A DNA stretch of 64,000 nt from Sorex araneus (Eukaryota; Chordata; Mammalia; Eulipotyphla; Soricidae), in assembly GCF_027595985.1 (NCBI RefSeq), contig NC_073302.1, positions 282,236,668-282,300,667 of the forward strand, in the 5' to 3' direction. Position numbers and translations under genes: made by a program. Of the stretch, positions 34,126 through 46,367 are shown in pieces (position 1 is the stretch's first letter; each line of letters starts with the position of its first letter). The notes below the pieces were generated by a model that was given only the letters and a program-made list of their open reading frames with translations, searched no databases and was not told where the DNA came from.

Positions 34126-34690
34126 TGCACTGTATCACTGTATCACTGTCATCCCGTTGTTCATTGATTTACTCAAGCGGGCACCAGTGACATCTCCATT
34201 CATCCCAGCCCTGAGATTTTAGCAGCCTCTCCTTACTGTTTTTTCCCAACGATTGGAGGCTCTTTTCAGGGTCAGGGGAATGAGATCTGTTATTTTTACT
34301 GTATTTGGCATATTGAATATGCCACGGGGAGTTTGCCAGGCTCTTCCATGCGGGTGGGATATCCTCAATAGCTTGCCAGGCTCTCCGAAAGGCAATATAT
34401 ATAAATATATTAAATATACATATATATTTCCTTTTATGATGATGTGTCGAGCAGCCACTTTGTGGCCATGCGGTTCAGGATTATGTTCACTCATGTGTGA
34501 GGCTTGACCTATGCATGTTGAAAGTGGCCCGGAGCATGGAGGCAATTGGATAGTGGAGATTGGCTGCCGAGTCTGGGTTCATTGGGGCGGGGTGGGCTTT
34601 CATCTGCCCCCCTCTGGGGCACACCTCGTGCGGAGTCCCATATGCACAGGGAAACAAAATTGATAATGCACAGGGAAACACAATTAACAA
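34126..34690 (-). mobile_element. long SINE B-related retroposon
   Basis: Tail 'cactgtatcactgtcatccc' and the SINE B body ('catattgaatatgccacggg', 'gatatcctcaatagcttgcc') are interrupted by the same insert as at 21.9 kb ('ccctgagattttagcagcc', 'ggctcttttcagggtcaggg'). Beyond the body there is no tRNA head: it passes a TA-rich patch (34397-34430) and continues for about 260 bases ('ttcactcatgtgtgaggc', 'ggcccggagcatggagg', 'cccctctggggcacacctcg'). Confidence 0.7.
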
Positions 34691-34795
34691 AAATTATTAC
34701 AGTATTAGACAATTTGTTTGAACTGAACTACTAATTATGAATTCTCCCAATATGAAGAAAAATCAATAGCATACACTTTAGTTTTCATTATTAAA

Positions 34796-34856
34796 AAATA
34801 AAAAAGTTAAATATAATTATAGTGATCACATCACTATAATTATAACTTTTTTATTT
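34796..34856. repeat. large imperfect hairpin
   Basis: Left arm 34796-34809 pairs with 34843-34856, and 34814-34826 pairs with 34830-34842. There is a 4-nt bulge (aata) at 34810-34813 and a 3-nt loop (cac). That gives 27 perfectly matched pairs. It lies just outside the preceding retroposon and belongs to no family I recognise; a small palindromic DNA transposon remnant is possible. Confidence 0.9.
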
Positions 34857-35189
34857 AAAAGTAATAGATACAGTTTAGCATTTGCAAGATGTCAACATGG
34901 GTGTAATAATGTGTTCGAGGGCACACGTATCCCTTACCTTGCTCAGTCTTAACAATAGACCCCCAGACACAATTTCTCTCCTTGTGATCCCTGGAATTGT
35001 GACTGAGCTGAGTAGCCTGCAGGTGAAGGACAGTAGGCTGAAGGAAGGGGCAGAGAGAGTGTGAATGGGGGGAAAGAAGTTAAAGGTGAAATAAAAACAA
35101 AAATGTAAAACATTCTGGCCTTTGTCTCTACTGTCCTTGGATATTTGTCTCATACTATGTTTTCTTTACATTTGGGATAGAGAAGGAAC
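34857..35189. other. unique sequence, no gene seen
   Basis: A 92-aa minus and a 60-aa plus frame overlap at 34875-35153; neither is recognised. Confidence 0.4.
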
Positions 35190-35432
35190 ACTATGACAAA
35201 GATAGTTGGAACTGAGCGCTGAAAATAGGTAAAGGAACAAATGTGATAACTTACCAGTATCTGTATTGCAAACAGTAATGCTTAAAAGGAGAGAGAGGGA
35301 GAGAGAGGGACAGGGAGAGGGAGAAGGAGAGGGAGAGGGAGAGGGAGAGGGAGAGGGAGAGGAAGGGAGGGAGGGAGGGAGGAAAGTACCTGCCATAGAG
35401 AGATTGGCTGGAGGTGAAGGTGGGAGGGAAAC
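35190..35432 (+). mobile_element. LINE-1 type I 3' UTR fragment with purine tract
   Basis: 'tatctgtattgcaaacagta', then a long GAGG/GAGA tract at about 35288-35395, then 'gtacctgccatagagagatt'. The expected L1 3' end is missing because SINE B sequence starts at about 35434. The GEGEGE and SPSPSP frames on the two strands are translations of the tract. Confidence 0.75.
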
Positions 35433-35433
35433 T

Positions 35434-35660
35434 GGGCTGGAGCAATAGCACAGCCAATAAGGTGTTTGCCTTGCACCCGACCTACTCTGGTTAGATTCCT
35501 CCGCCCCTCTAGGAGAGCCTGGCAAGCTACCCCTGTTATATTTGATATGCAAAAAACAGTAACAATAAGTCTCACACTGGAGATGTTACTGGTGCCCGCT
35601 CAAGCAAATGGATGACAATGGGATGACAGTGCTACAGTGCTAAAGTGCTACAGTGATACC
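35434..35660 (+). mobile_element. SINE B abutting an L1 tail
   Basis: 'gggctggagcaatagcacag', 'gattcctccgcccctctagg', 'ttactggtgcccgctcaagc', and a clear tandem tail 'gtgctacagtgctaaagtgc'. One of the central 'tagcttgccaggctctg' blocks is deleted. No target duplication was found, so it may have joined to the L1 by a deletion. Confidence 0.9.
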
Positions 35661-38600
35661 TGGAATGAGACCAGACCAATTTCCCACATGAATGAACCGT
35701 CTTCAGAACTTTGTCCAGAACTCAATTCAGTTGTTCCTGGAAATTATCCAGGACCTAAGGTGAGAATAAAACATATTTCATTATCTTGTATACCCTGATT
35801 ATCTGTACAGTTGGCAACTTTCCCAAAGAAAGTCTCTGATCATTTCAAATGCTGAAATGTTTATTTTCTAAGATAGAATTTTTGTTTTCTTGAGGCAATA
35901 TGCTGAATGAGTTCATTTTGACATCAACTTGTTGGGAGACAAAAATCTCCTCAAGCACTCTAATGTTATCTTTTGGTGTTTAGCTTATGAAAATGACAGA
36001 CTTTACATTCTTATTCCAATTTTGTAGCAACAAAAGCAATTGCATGTGAAACTACAGGGAATAACCAGGTCTGTGGGTCTTATATATGCATGTCCATAGT
36101 GATCTGAATTAGAAGATAAATGTAAAATTTGATACAATTCTTTAGCATAAAAATAAAGATTATAAATAATAAATAGAAAATTTAAATAACATGTCCAATT
36201 AAATGGTAATTCAAAAGATAAAATTTAATACTACTGAGTTCTTTATCTGACTGAGCTCTTATGTCATAAAGTATAATGAGTTTTCAGTATAAAGCTTGAT
36301 TGGTTTGACTCATAAAATATATAGATGGATAACTCTGAGAAATTATTTTTGAGGCATAGAAGGAAACTAACTCTTCTAATAGCACATATCAATTTTTAAA
36401 ACCTGTAAGAATGACCACAACTTTTTATTTAGTTTACAGCATATTAGAACCTCTTGCCTTTGCTTATCATAGAAATAACATTTTATGACATTTGCTGGTT
36501 TATTTAAATTAAAAAGACTCTTAAATGTCCTTATGTTAGATCCAGTTAGTTGTTTCAAACAGTCAAATATCATGTTAAACAGCTATTGGTTTCTTCAGTC
36601 TACTTTTTTATTGCCTAATCAGTATAACACAAGACAGTTTTTCTTTCCTCATTGTTTCTTATTAATTACATAATTTCTCCTCCAGTTTAAAAAAATTTTT
36701 TAATTCCAAAGATGGCCAATAAAGTTAATTCCAGAATGCTCTCCTTAAGAAAAGATGAGAGGAGAAATCTGATTAGAATAAGGAATACGATTTATTAGGA
36801 GTCTTTTTATTCAGACATGAAGCATAATCATTCACACCTTATAAAGATTTACCTTTGTGTGTATATATTTGTGTGTATGTCTAACAGATACGAGGCTTTC
36901 CTCTATAATCCCTCTTAAATACATACTAAAAACATTAAATAATCTCTCAGTAACCTGCATGTTTAAAATAGTGTTTTGATAATTCATTGAGTATTTTCCA
37001 GAAAATTTTCACTACAAAATTATTTAGCCAACAAATATTAATTGAGCGCTTACTAGTTGACATGCTATGTTCTATAGAATATGCAGAGGATAAATATAAA
37101 TAATTGTGACTTCCAAAATATTTTCTGGATTAAAAAAATTTTATCTTTGAATTATAAGATACATGACTGTGAGTGGGTGTATTTTCAAAATCTGAAGAAT
37201 TAAAGCAGACAAAGTAACTGCCTTAAGGTTACATGACAGCTGATGGCAAAACTTATGGAATTTATGGAATTTTGCCCCACTCCTAAACAGTACTTCTAAG
37301 TAATAAAATGATAAGATAAGAGGTATTCTAGAAGAGTACTATAAGTATAAAATGATGTGATGGTATAAAACAGAAACTAGAAGACTACCTAGGAAACAGT
37401 ACAAAATAATACTAAGGAGTTTAAGAAAGCAAACAAGTTAGGCAGTTGACACAAACTGTCTAGAAAAAAGATGTGCTTAGAGAATTAGAAATCTGACAAT
37501 GTATGTGTGTTAAAGTGGAAACAAAATAGAGATTTAGAGATGTCTAAGTTAGTATGCTGCCAATATAAATAAGTTATTTGGATAAAAAGTTTAACCTAGT
37601 GGGAGCAGGAAGCACCTCATCACCACCCTAGGAACTCACCCTGTGTTCTCGTCCAATGTAAGACACTACTGGCCATATATCCTTGGACCATGCTATTGAC
37701 CAGCTAATCTGTTTTTCTGGGAATTACAAGAAGGACATTTGGGTCCCTAAGCACTGTTTGAAAAGCCCCCCAATCACTCTTAAAGGTAATGCAATTTAAT
37801 TACCATTATAATATACATTTGTGGTCAATTGTTAAGGTTATTATAGTTATAAAAATAGAAAGATGATCTAATTTATTAATAAACAGAAATAAAAAGAAGT
37901 AAAAAGTCTAGAGAGTGTTTAGTGAAGTAATTTTTACTCTATGATGAAAAATAAAGTATAACTATATTCTGATTTTTATTCATTCACAAAGACAAAATAA
38001 AGCAAGGCAATAGAATTAATAGATCAAATCTGGAAATACATTCAGGGTAATGAGAATTTAATGTTTTAGGAAAACTAATAATTATACTATCTGATCCTCT
38101 TAGCAACGAAACAAGTCAGAAGATATGAGATAATAAAACTAAATTAATGTAATGTTATGGAATAAGGTTTTACATTTATATCACAGGATTTTAAGAGATG
38201 TTTTCAACTATGTAATCTAAAAGCTGGATGTTAAAAAAGAAATCTAAACCATTTTATGTTTTCTTATTTACTTTTTGAAGTTCTTAAGAAGGGTAAGTAA
38301 TTTAGGCATAAGTTTGTACTATTGTCATAATATTTTAACACATTGATAAAAGGCTAAATAAAAGGCTAAAAATCTATGAGTATCAACAGTAGGACAAACT
38401 CAGTTTTGGAATAGGATAGCCCTGAATAGATCCCCCGGATGATTCCAGTAGCAATTATCGGGCACCTCAAACTTGAGTTTGACTTCATTTACTATTGTTT
38501 AACATGAGATTTTCATAGTTGGTAAACATAACTGAGTTTTAGTGTGCCGGCAAGGTAAATATTCAGTTGCCAATAACATGTTTCTAATTCCTGATACTCC

Positions 38601-39577
38601 ACATTATAAGTCAGCAACAAGTGTGCAAACCAGGAAGGGATTCGGGGAGGCTGAAACACAGTACTTTGTATGACAGTGGACCCAGGAGACTTGCATTCTG
38701 CTGGTTGTCTGTGAAATACATTTATGGTTTTGGAAAGCAGGAGTAAATTGTGCAGTATCAGTCTTGGTCCTATGTGTCTTTCAATTTACTTTAAATCAGA
38801 CACATTGTTATTTCCAACAATATGTATAAAACCAGATTTCGTCTATTTTCCAAATATATTTAATCTAAATGATTCAAATGGGAATGAACTGTATAACTCC
38901 TTAAAAGCATTATTTATTACTGATGTTAGAAGATATATTTAAGAATTTTTTTTAGTTTTAACTGTAAGATTACTGTTTGTTTTTTTTTTCTTTTACCACT
39001 TGGAGAGTTATGTTTGTGCTGTGGTTTGTAAAGGAGCTGAAAAGGGGATTTCTATGTTCCTAGAAACATTATTACCTCAGATATTAAAATGTCTATAATA
39101 ACTTTAAAAATGCATTTCTCACAAACGAATTGAATGTTAGACTTAAATTTCTTTACTTCAATGTGTATTTTTACACATATTGCTACTGTGCAAAAATGCT
39201 GGCATAATGTATATATGAATAGAAAAATGTAATGTTATTCAGTAACCTTTGGTCAGCTATAATTCTGGATTACATATTGCCAATATATGAAGCACATAAC
39301 CTTTTTCTTCAGGATGCAAAATAAATATGAATTCATATTAATTCATCACATTTCCTTGACTATTTTCTTTTATAATACTTTTCAGTCTGTACCTTATAAA
39401 AGTTTATGTAGTTAGTAATCAATCTATAGCATAACTGGAAACCCAACTTTAGCAATTTTGTGCACTATATGTTTTCTTAGTTGTGTAAATACATGCAAAG
39501 CATTACTTTGGACATTTCAAAAATATTCTTAAAAATAATGGATGAATATAATGCTAAGTATACAAACTATTTTATTA
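35661..39577. other. long AT-rich unique stretch
   Basis: About 3.9 kb without a recognisable gene, young SINE or LINE, the longest such gap in the first two thirds of the window. A block around 37610-37790 is slightly GC-richer and contains 'gggtccctaagcactg', which may be a decayed SINE scrap. Confidence 0.55.
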
Positions 39578-40601
39578 AATTAAATTTTTTATTGAATCGC
39601 TGTGAGATACAGTCACAAGCTTTTATGATTGAGTTACAATCATACAGTGATCAAACACCCATCTCTCCACCAGTGCACATTCCCCACCAACAATTTCCCC
39701 AGTATACCTCCCTTTCCCAACATGACCCTGCCTACATGGCATACAATTTGCCCCATACTCTCTCTCTACTTTTGGGCATTATGGTTTGCAATACAGATAC
39801 TAAGAGGCCATCATGTTTGGTCCTTTATCTACTTTCAACACACATCTCCCATCCCAATCGATCCCTCCAACCATCATTGTCTTAGTGATCCCTTCTCTAT
39901 TTCTGCTGCCTTCTCCCCCAGCTCATGAGGCAGGCTTCCAACTATGGAGCAATTTAGTTTCCTGTTAACTGTCCTTTGGTGTCAATCTCATGTAATGTTA
40001 TTTTATATTCCACAAATGAGTGGAACCTCAAAGCTGTCCCTCTATCTCTGACTCATTTCACTTAGCATGATACTCTCCATGTCTATCCACTCATAAGCAA
40101 ATTTTATAGCTTCATCTCTCCTAACAGCTACATAGTATTCCATTGTGTAGATGTACCAAAAATTCTTTAACCAGTCATCTGTTTTAGGGCACCAGGATTG
40201 TTTCTATATTTTGGCTATTATGAACAGTGCTTCAATAAGCATATAGGTGCAGATGTCATTTCTACTGTGCTTCTTTACACCCTTGGGATATATTCCCAGA
40301 AGTTGTATCGTGGGGTCTTATGAGAGCTTAGTTTCTAGTTTTTGAAGGAATATTCATATTGTTTTCCAAAAAGGCTGGACCAGTCAGCATTCTCACCAAT
40401 AATGAAAGAGTCCCCTTTTCCCCACATCCATGCTAGCACTGGTTGCTTTTGCTCTTTTGAATGTGTGCCAGTCTCTGTGGTGTGAGATGATATCTCATTG
40501 CTGTTTTGATTTGCATCTCCCTGATGATTAGAAATGTGGAGCATTTTTTCATGTACCTTTTGTACAGTGTATTTCTTTTTTTGAGGAAACTTCTGTTCAT
40601 T

Positions 40602-40943
40602 TCATTCCTCATTTTTTGATGAAGTTGGAGGTTTTCTTCTTGAAAAAGACACAATTCCACTAGTGTGGAGGTTTTCTTCTTGAAAAAGACACAATTCCAC
40701 TAGTGTCTTGTATATCCTGGATATCAATACCTTATTAGATGGGTATTGGGTAAATATTCTTTCCCATTCTGTTGACTTTCTCTGTATTTGGGTTAACGTT
40801 TCTTTTGAGGTGCAAAAGCTTTTTAGTTTTATGTAATTCCATTTGTGTATGTTTGTTTCCACTTGTTTGGTCAGTGGTTTTTCATCCTTAAAGATTCCTT
40901 TATCTTCAATGTCATGGAGGGTTCTGCCTATATTTTCTTCCAT
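40602..40943 (-). pseudogene. LINE-1 ORF2 fragment (C-terminal part)
   Basis: A 113-codon frame encodes ORF2 just upstream of the conserved C-terminal zinc-knuckle region, recognisable by KWNYIKLKSFCTSKET and WERIFTQYPSNK, then LISRIYKTLVEL. A 40-bp tandem duplication disrupts the following part. ORF2 encodes the L1 endonuclease and reverse transcriptase, but neither catalytic domain is present here. Downstream similarity continues out of frame to about 40020. Confidence 0.85.
40626..40706. repeat. 40-bp tandem duplication inside L1 ORF2
   Basis: 'gttttcttcttgaaaaagac' starts at 40631 and again at 40671; bases 40626-40666 and 40666-40706 are identical. Exact identity against an otherwise diverged L1 indicates a recent event. 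Confidence 0.95.
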
Positions 40944-41461
40944 TTACCTTATGGATTCAGAATACCCATGATATTTTTCAAAGAAATAGACAATACACTC
41001 CTGAAATTCATGTGGAACAATAAACCCCCAAAAATAACTAAAGCAATCCTTGGGAAAAAGAAGATGGGGACATCACCTTCCCCAACTTCAAACTGTACTA
41101 CAAAGCAGTAATAATTAAAACAGCATGATATTGGGCTAGAAACAGACCTGAAGACCAATGGATTAGAGTTGAATATTTTGTCATTCAAATATATGATCAC
41201 TTAATATTTGACAAAGGAATAAGAAATGAGAAATGAAACAAGGAAAGCCTATTCAACAAGTGGTGTTGGGAAAACAGGATAGCTACCTGCAAAAAAATGA
41301 ACTCTAATTTCTGTCTAATTCCAGGCACAAAAGTCAGATCAAAGTGATTAAAGAACTCAATATCAGTACATGAATTCTTGAGATAATCACATATATAAAT
41401 TATATTCAGCAAACTAGTGTAGTTCTATTTATTCAGCTATTATTTTTATGTTAACAATGTG

Positions 41462-41535
41462 ATTTTATTAATAAGTCTAAAGAGGCAGATCAGTGGTAGA
41501 GCACTTGCCAAACATGTGTGAGGCCCTGGGTTTGA
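41462..41535 (+). mobile_element. ID-like tRNA-derived short SINE
   Basis: 'gcagatcagtggtagagcac' (A box), 'ttgccaaacatgtgtgaggc', 'cctgggtttgaaat' (B box), then an A-rich segment. The wording is close to the tRNA-Ala-like ID element pattern known from rodents and differs from the SINE A/B head. It is a single short copy lying about 60 bases from the inverted L1. Confidence 0.6.
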
Positions 41536-44500
41536 AATATAACATTGAAAAAAATTAGAAACATCAATCAAAAATAACAAAGCTATTCATAACTCTCTGT
41601 TGAATAAAATTGATCTTTGGCTCCAACTTCAAGCTGAAAATATTTTGTTCTTGGTTTCAAGATATTTAAATAAAATACAGGTGAATTTACAGGTTCTTGA
41701 TAATTTTCATATCTGTATAGCTCAAGCTTCATTTAAAATTAATTCTTTTATTTGCATCACAAAGCTTAAAACATTAAATAGGTAATGTGTCCCAGTAATT
41801 ATGGTAGTCTGGATAACACACGCTTCTCTAGGCAGCTATTGCATATAAATATGCAGAGCATTGGATTCTCCTATTTTTTCTATAATCAGTTGGTCTTGGA
41901 GTCCTGTCGTTAATACCAGCTTAGGTTTCATGATCCTTCCCATCGGAAGTCTACATCTTAATCTAAAAATTCAATATCATAGTTACAAAAAACAGTTGTA
42001 AATACCTCAATCCCAGGAGATTTCACCTATATTTTGAGAGGCTACAAAATTTAGCAACATGAGTATCTTGATACTTTGACAACATAATCTTGATACTTTT
42101 ATCATTTCCCTACAAAGTAATGATAATTACTCAGTCATAACAATATTTGGAAATGATTTTGAATCTTAAAAAGATAACTGAGTCTATCTTAGGATAGTTA
42201 TAATACCTTATCTAATTTTATGAAGAGTACAAATTTCCATAGGTTCCAAGATGAAGCATTTACACATTTCAACTTCAAGATAGAAAAATATAAAGATAAT
42301 TACATAGCAAGCACAGACACAAAAAACATCCACAGACACATCAGGTCTTAAAGCTATTTAATTGATAAGTAACTAATGACTTCAGTTTAATGTCTTTAAC
42401 TACAGAATATATTTTGAAACATATAGTGGTTATTCCTAACAGTGGTTTCAAGAATTTTGACATATTGAGTTCACACATAGAGTTGGGTTAATGTCTGAAT
42501 GCTTCTCAGATATCTTTACTTTATTTCTTTCTGTTTCCATTGCTTTATACCAAATGAGAGGCAATAAACACCCTTCAGGTCACCAGGATTTGAGACATAC
42601 AATTAGAATTGAGTCCTACTATAAGGCACTTTAAACATTATCATGTACTTACTGTCCTCTCTGTTACACTTTTTACATCATCCATCATTATCCTAATTAT
42701 TTTCTGTGAATGACTCAGTATTATTTGAATATTTAATTTTATTTTAAAACAAAATGCACGTGTTTAATAAGAAAGCATGAAATATTTGAATTTAGTTTAT
42801 ATTATTGTATAACATTTATAAAATCAATACTTCTTTTTCCTGTAAATTTGATTTCAGCACATTTACCTGAAATCTGGATTTATTTCACATATTTTATTAT
42901 GCTAGGCAATCATAATTATGTAATTTTCATTTTCACTTAATTATTCCACAAAACTTGCTAATGTTATCTACAGTGTTTAGTTGTATCAGATTGATTAAGT
43001 TTCAGTTTGACATGTTAAATCATTTACAATGACAGCTTCTCTTTGCATTCTTTCCTAACGAAATTAAGCTTTTCTCACAAGCATACTAAATATTCCAAAT
43101 ATCCAGGGCTGTAACTAAAGACCAGTGTTCAGTCATTCCTCGAGTCTATATGATTTTTAAATATAACTTCTGTCTAAATGCTTAGTGCATCATTTTACAG
43201 AAACTAGCTTCTTATTGTAAATAACACCCCTTTCAATTATGGATCATGCTGTGATGTTTCTTCACTTTTCCAAACTGAACACTACAGCAAGCATAAACTT
43301 TCACCTTTATCTAATAGCCATGCTATTAAAGAACAATAGCAAAACATGTATTTCTAGTAAAATCCAATTATTTAGTTACTTAATTCTTCCATAAACTTAC
43401 TTAATCCTTCCATAAACTCATTTATTGTGGCCTTTTACCCTAATATAGTCTCAATGACATGTATTTTGAGATTCATTTCAGTAGTCACTAATCATCTTTT
43501 GATAAGAATATGCATCTCCTTTCTACAATGTTTTGGGTATCATATTTTAAGAAATAAATTCAGTTATTTATTATATTTGTTACTTTCCATGCATGTTTTA
43601 GCAGTCTGTAACCTTTCATAGAGTTTTTCTTTTGTTTTCTTACTAAGTCATTTTTTATCATGATGTCATGTTTCTAAGCATTATTTGCCTGAATTTGTAC
43701 TCCAAAGCCAATGTTCTAAAACCAAATATTTATGTTAATGAAAACTGTGCCAGTGAGAAAATGTGCTGAGCCTGACATATGTGTCCCATAAGACTGTCAG
43801 TTTAATATGTTTCACTCTTAAATTTACCTCTCTCTTCATCTGCCGTAGGCTACATTAATGTCTTTTGTGTCCTTCCTGTAGTGAGTAATCAGAAATATAT
43901 AGACCACCATGTCACACTCAAATCCATTCACAGATGACTGGATTCAGTATCTCATTTTGAAAAATGAATTCTTCTCATATCCACATTTCACAAAGGAGTG
44001 TCTAAAGCTGTGAAATGACTGAACTGATAGCTCTAATCTGTTTTATCACACACAGGATGCTGGTTTAGCACTACACCATCTAAATTTATGTCCACAAAGA
44101 TGAAAAGCATGTCACTTAGTCATTTTATGTCTTATCCAAGTAATTGGTAGTAATTGTCTTTAGACATGTGAAGAAGAAAAACATAAATGGAATGTAAAAT
44201 GATAGCTGTGTTTGACTACCTGTAAATTGAGTCATCAAAGAATGTTTTCTAAATTGTTTTCACCAGATTATCCACAAGAAGGCCTTAGGTAGAGAGAATT
44301 TACAGACCATTAGGGATAAAGTCTTTTCCCAGAGACACATGTCATAATTTCTCTCAAAACTGGTCAGTAGTCAGCAGTGAATCTGAGAGAAATTATAGTC
44401 TCATTTCCTAGCTCTGAATCATTTCTCTGAAAATGATTAGATCCAACTTAAAAACTCAGATTTGTTTAAAATCATTTTTGCTATCTTTTTGTTATGATCA

Positions 44501-45470
44501 TATTAGTCTGTGTCCATTTCTGGTTTATTACCTCAACCTTTCTTCTCATCAGTATTTCAAATTTCTCAGTAAATAACCACTTACAGAAATTGACAAATAA
44601 AACAAATTCATTTGATTATCTTTCCCCTTTGTAATGGAGCAGTTTTCACAGTTAGTTCTAAATTACCTAACTTGTGATAAAATAATGTTCTATCTCAAAT
44701 ATTCCTTAGGGATATATGTTGTTAAATACAGCAATAGCAACATTATGTCTTTGCCATTCATATTGCTGAGAATAGTCTCTCAATGCTCAATGAGTCATAT
44801 GTTTGAGTCCATTGACATCTGCATATTAGATAGTATTATAGTGTACAAAAATTTTAAGTTAATTTTCATAGTAAAATATTTAAAATTGGTACTGGGTCTT
44901 TCTATTGAGCAGTGAACACATTTGTTTATTATTATATAACAAAAATAATTTTATCCAATGACAATATTAGATTTCTTTGTTTTTCATTAAGAATTGATGG
45001 GATTTTTCAAACATGGGGCTCATCTATTGTAAAATTAATCCACTGTTACATGCAAAAAGTTAACGTCCCCTGACAGTATTGAAATATCTCTGTGAACACT
45101 TAAGCTCATACAATTGTTCCAAGGTAATGCTGATTTCAAGATGCAGTCAGAAGAAATCAATTTGATCCCAGGCCCATGAATTTTATGTCTTTTGTCAGTA
45201 TCCATAAAATAATATCTTACTAAACGTGGTTTGTAAATAAATTCTAGAACTTTTAACAGTACTAAACATATGACATTTTCTTGGATATAGAAGAATTTAA
45301 GGACCATCTGAGTGCCACTGAAATTAAAAAAAAAAAAAGCCTTATGTGAGGCACAAACACTATGTAATTGTGCATTGGTATCTTCTGAAAGTTTTGATTC
45401 CCATCTTCTGGTCCAGTGGAATCTTGCTCAAAATCAATTTTACTATACATATATTTAGTTAAGTAAAAAT
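41536..45470. other. long AT-rich unique stretch
   Basis: About 3.9 kb with no recognisable gene or young retroposon. A 21-bp tandem duplication ('taattcttccataaactta' / 'taatccttccataaactca') is at about 43381-43420. The 93-aa frame at 44634 has no recognised family. Confidence 0.55.
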
Positions 45471-45480
45471 TACTATTATT

Positions 45481-45657
45481 GGGGTTGGAGCGATAGCACA
45501 GCAAGTAGGGCATTTGCCTTGCATGCAGCAGACCGGGTTTCAATTCCCAGCATTCCATGTGATCCCCTGAGCACCACCAAGGGTAATTCCTGAGTGCAGA
45601 GCCAGGAGTGACCCCTGTGCATGGCCGGGTGTGACTCCCCCAAAAACAGAAAAACAA
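45481..45657 (+). mobile_element. SINE A
   Basis: 'ggggttggagcgatagcaca', 'gcatttgccttgcatgcagc', 'ccctgtgcatggccgggtg'. Flanked by ACTATTATT (45472-45480 and 45658-45666). Confidence 0.95.
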
Positions 45658-45671
45658 ACTATTATTATTTT

Positions 45672-45826
45672 TTTAAATTTGGGGGCCATGCTTATTGCTC
45701 AGGGACTTCTTCTGGCTTTATAATCAGGGATTGTTCCTGGAAATCTCAGGGGACCACATGAGGTCTTGGGGATCCAACCTGGGTAGGTTGTGTGCGAGCC
45801 TAGTGCCCTGCCTGCTTCAGCCCTAA
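45672..45826 (-). mobile_element. old SINE A-like element
   Basis: 'gggggccatgcttattgctc', 'ctcaggggaccacatgaggt', 'ggatccaacctgggtagg', 'gccctgcctgcttcagccct'. It lies immediately beside the younger SINE A in the opposite orientation. Confidence 0.75.
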
Positions 45827-46367
45827 TTTAAGCAACATATTTTTCAGTTGCTGATCCTGACTCACAAGATACTCATGACAAAGCATTTCAAAAAAATATT
45901 GTACATTTCTTAGATGCTATGTCTTTTTTTCTTTCTTCTACGTATCTGTAGCAGTCAACTGTTTTTACTATTCAGAAGACATTGCATGAGAAGTTAGAGT
46001 TCTAAATCTTTATATTCTCTGAGGCAGTCTTGATTAGAAATACGTCTTGAGTAAAAGAGTGTTAATTCTAGTTATCATTGACTTGAAGCTCCCTGAGACT
46101 TTTGTAAATAACCAGTATAAACACTTGCTTGTGTGTGGTTTCCTCCATAATTTACCATTTGTAGGAGTTACTGCTTCGGATTGAAGTATGAAGCAGCTCT
46201 TGTGAGGAAAGAAAGAAGTCACTGTGTTTGTCCCAAACAGGTTTTTCAAAGATAATTGATTTTGGTAGCAGTTTTGAATGCTTGAGTTCTTACTTTGGAA
46301 CAAATTTCTGTTTTGTTTTGTTTTTAATTTTGTAACATGATGAAGATAATATCCTTAGAAACAAATA

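Larger units (their letters stand above)
39578..41400 (-). mobile_element. LINE-1 with 5' inversion (twin-primed), 1.8 kb
   Basis: 40944 down to 39578 is a minus-strand L1: ORF2 C-terminal third, then the type I 3' UTR ending in an A-rich tail at about 39570. From 40945 to 41400 the strand flips: the plus strand reads the piece of ORF2 that should lie immediately upstream (FFKEIDNTLLKFMWNNK, then KAILGKKK). The upstream piece ends near the ORF2 position where the minus piece begins, so little was lost. This head-to-head structure is the classic product of twin priming during L1 insertion. Multiple stops and frame changes make it inactive. Confidence 0.9.
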
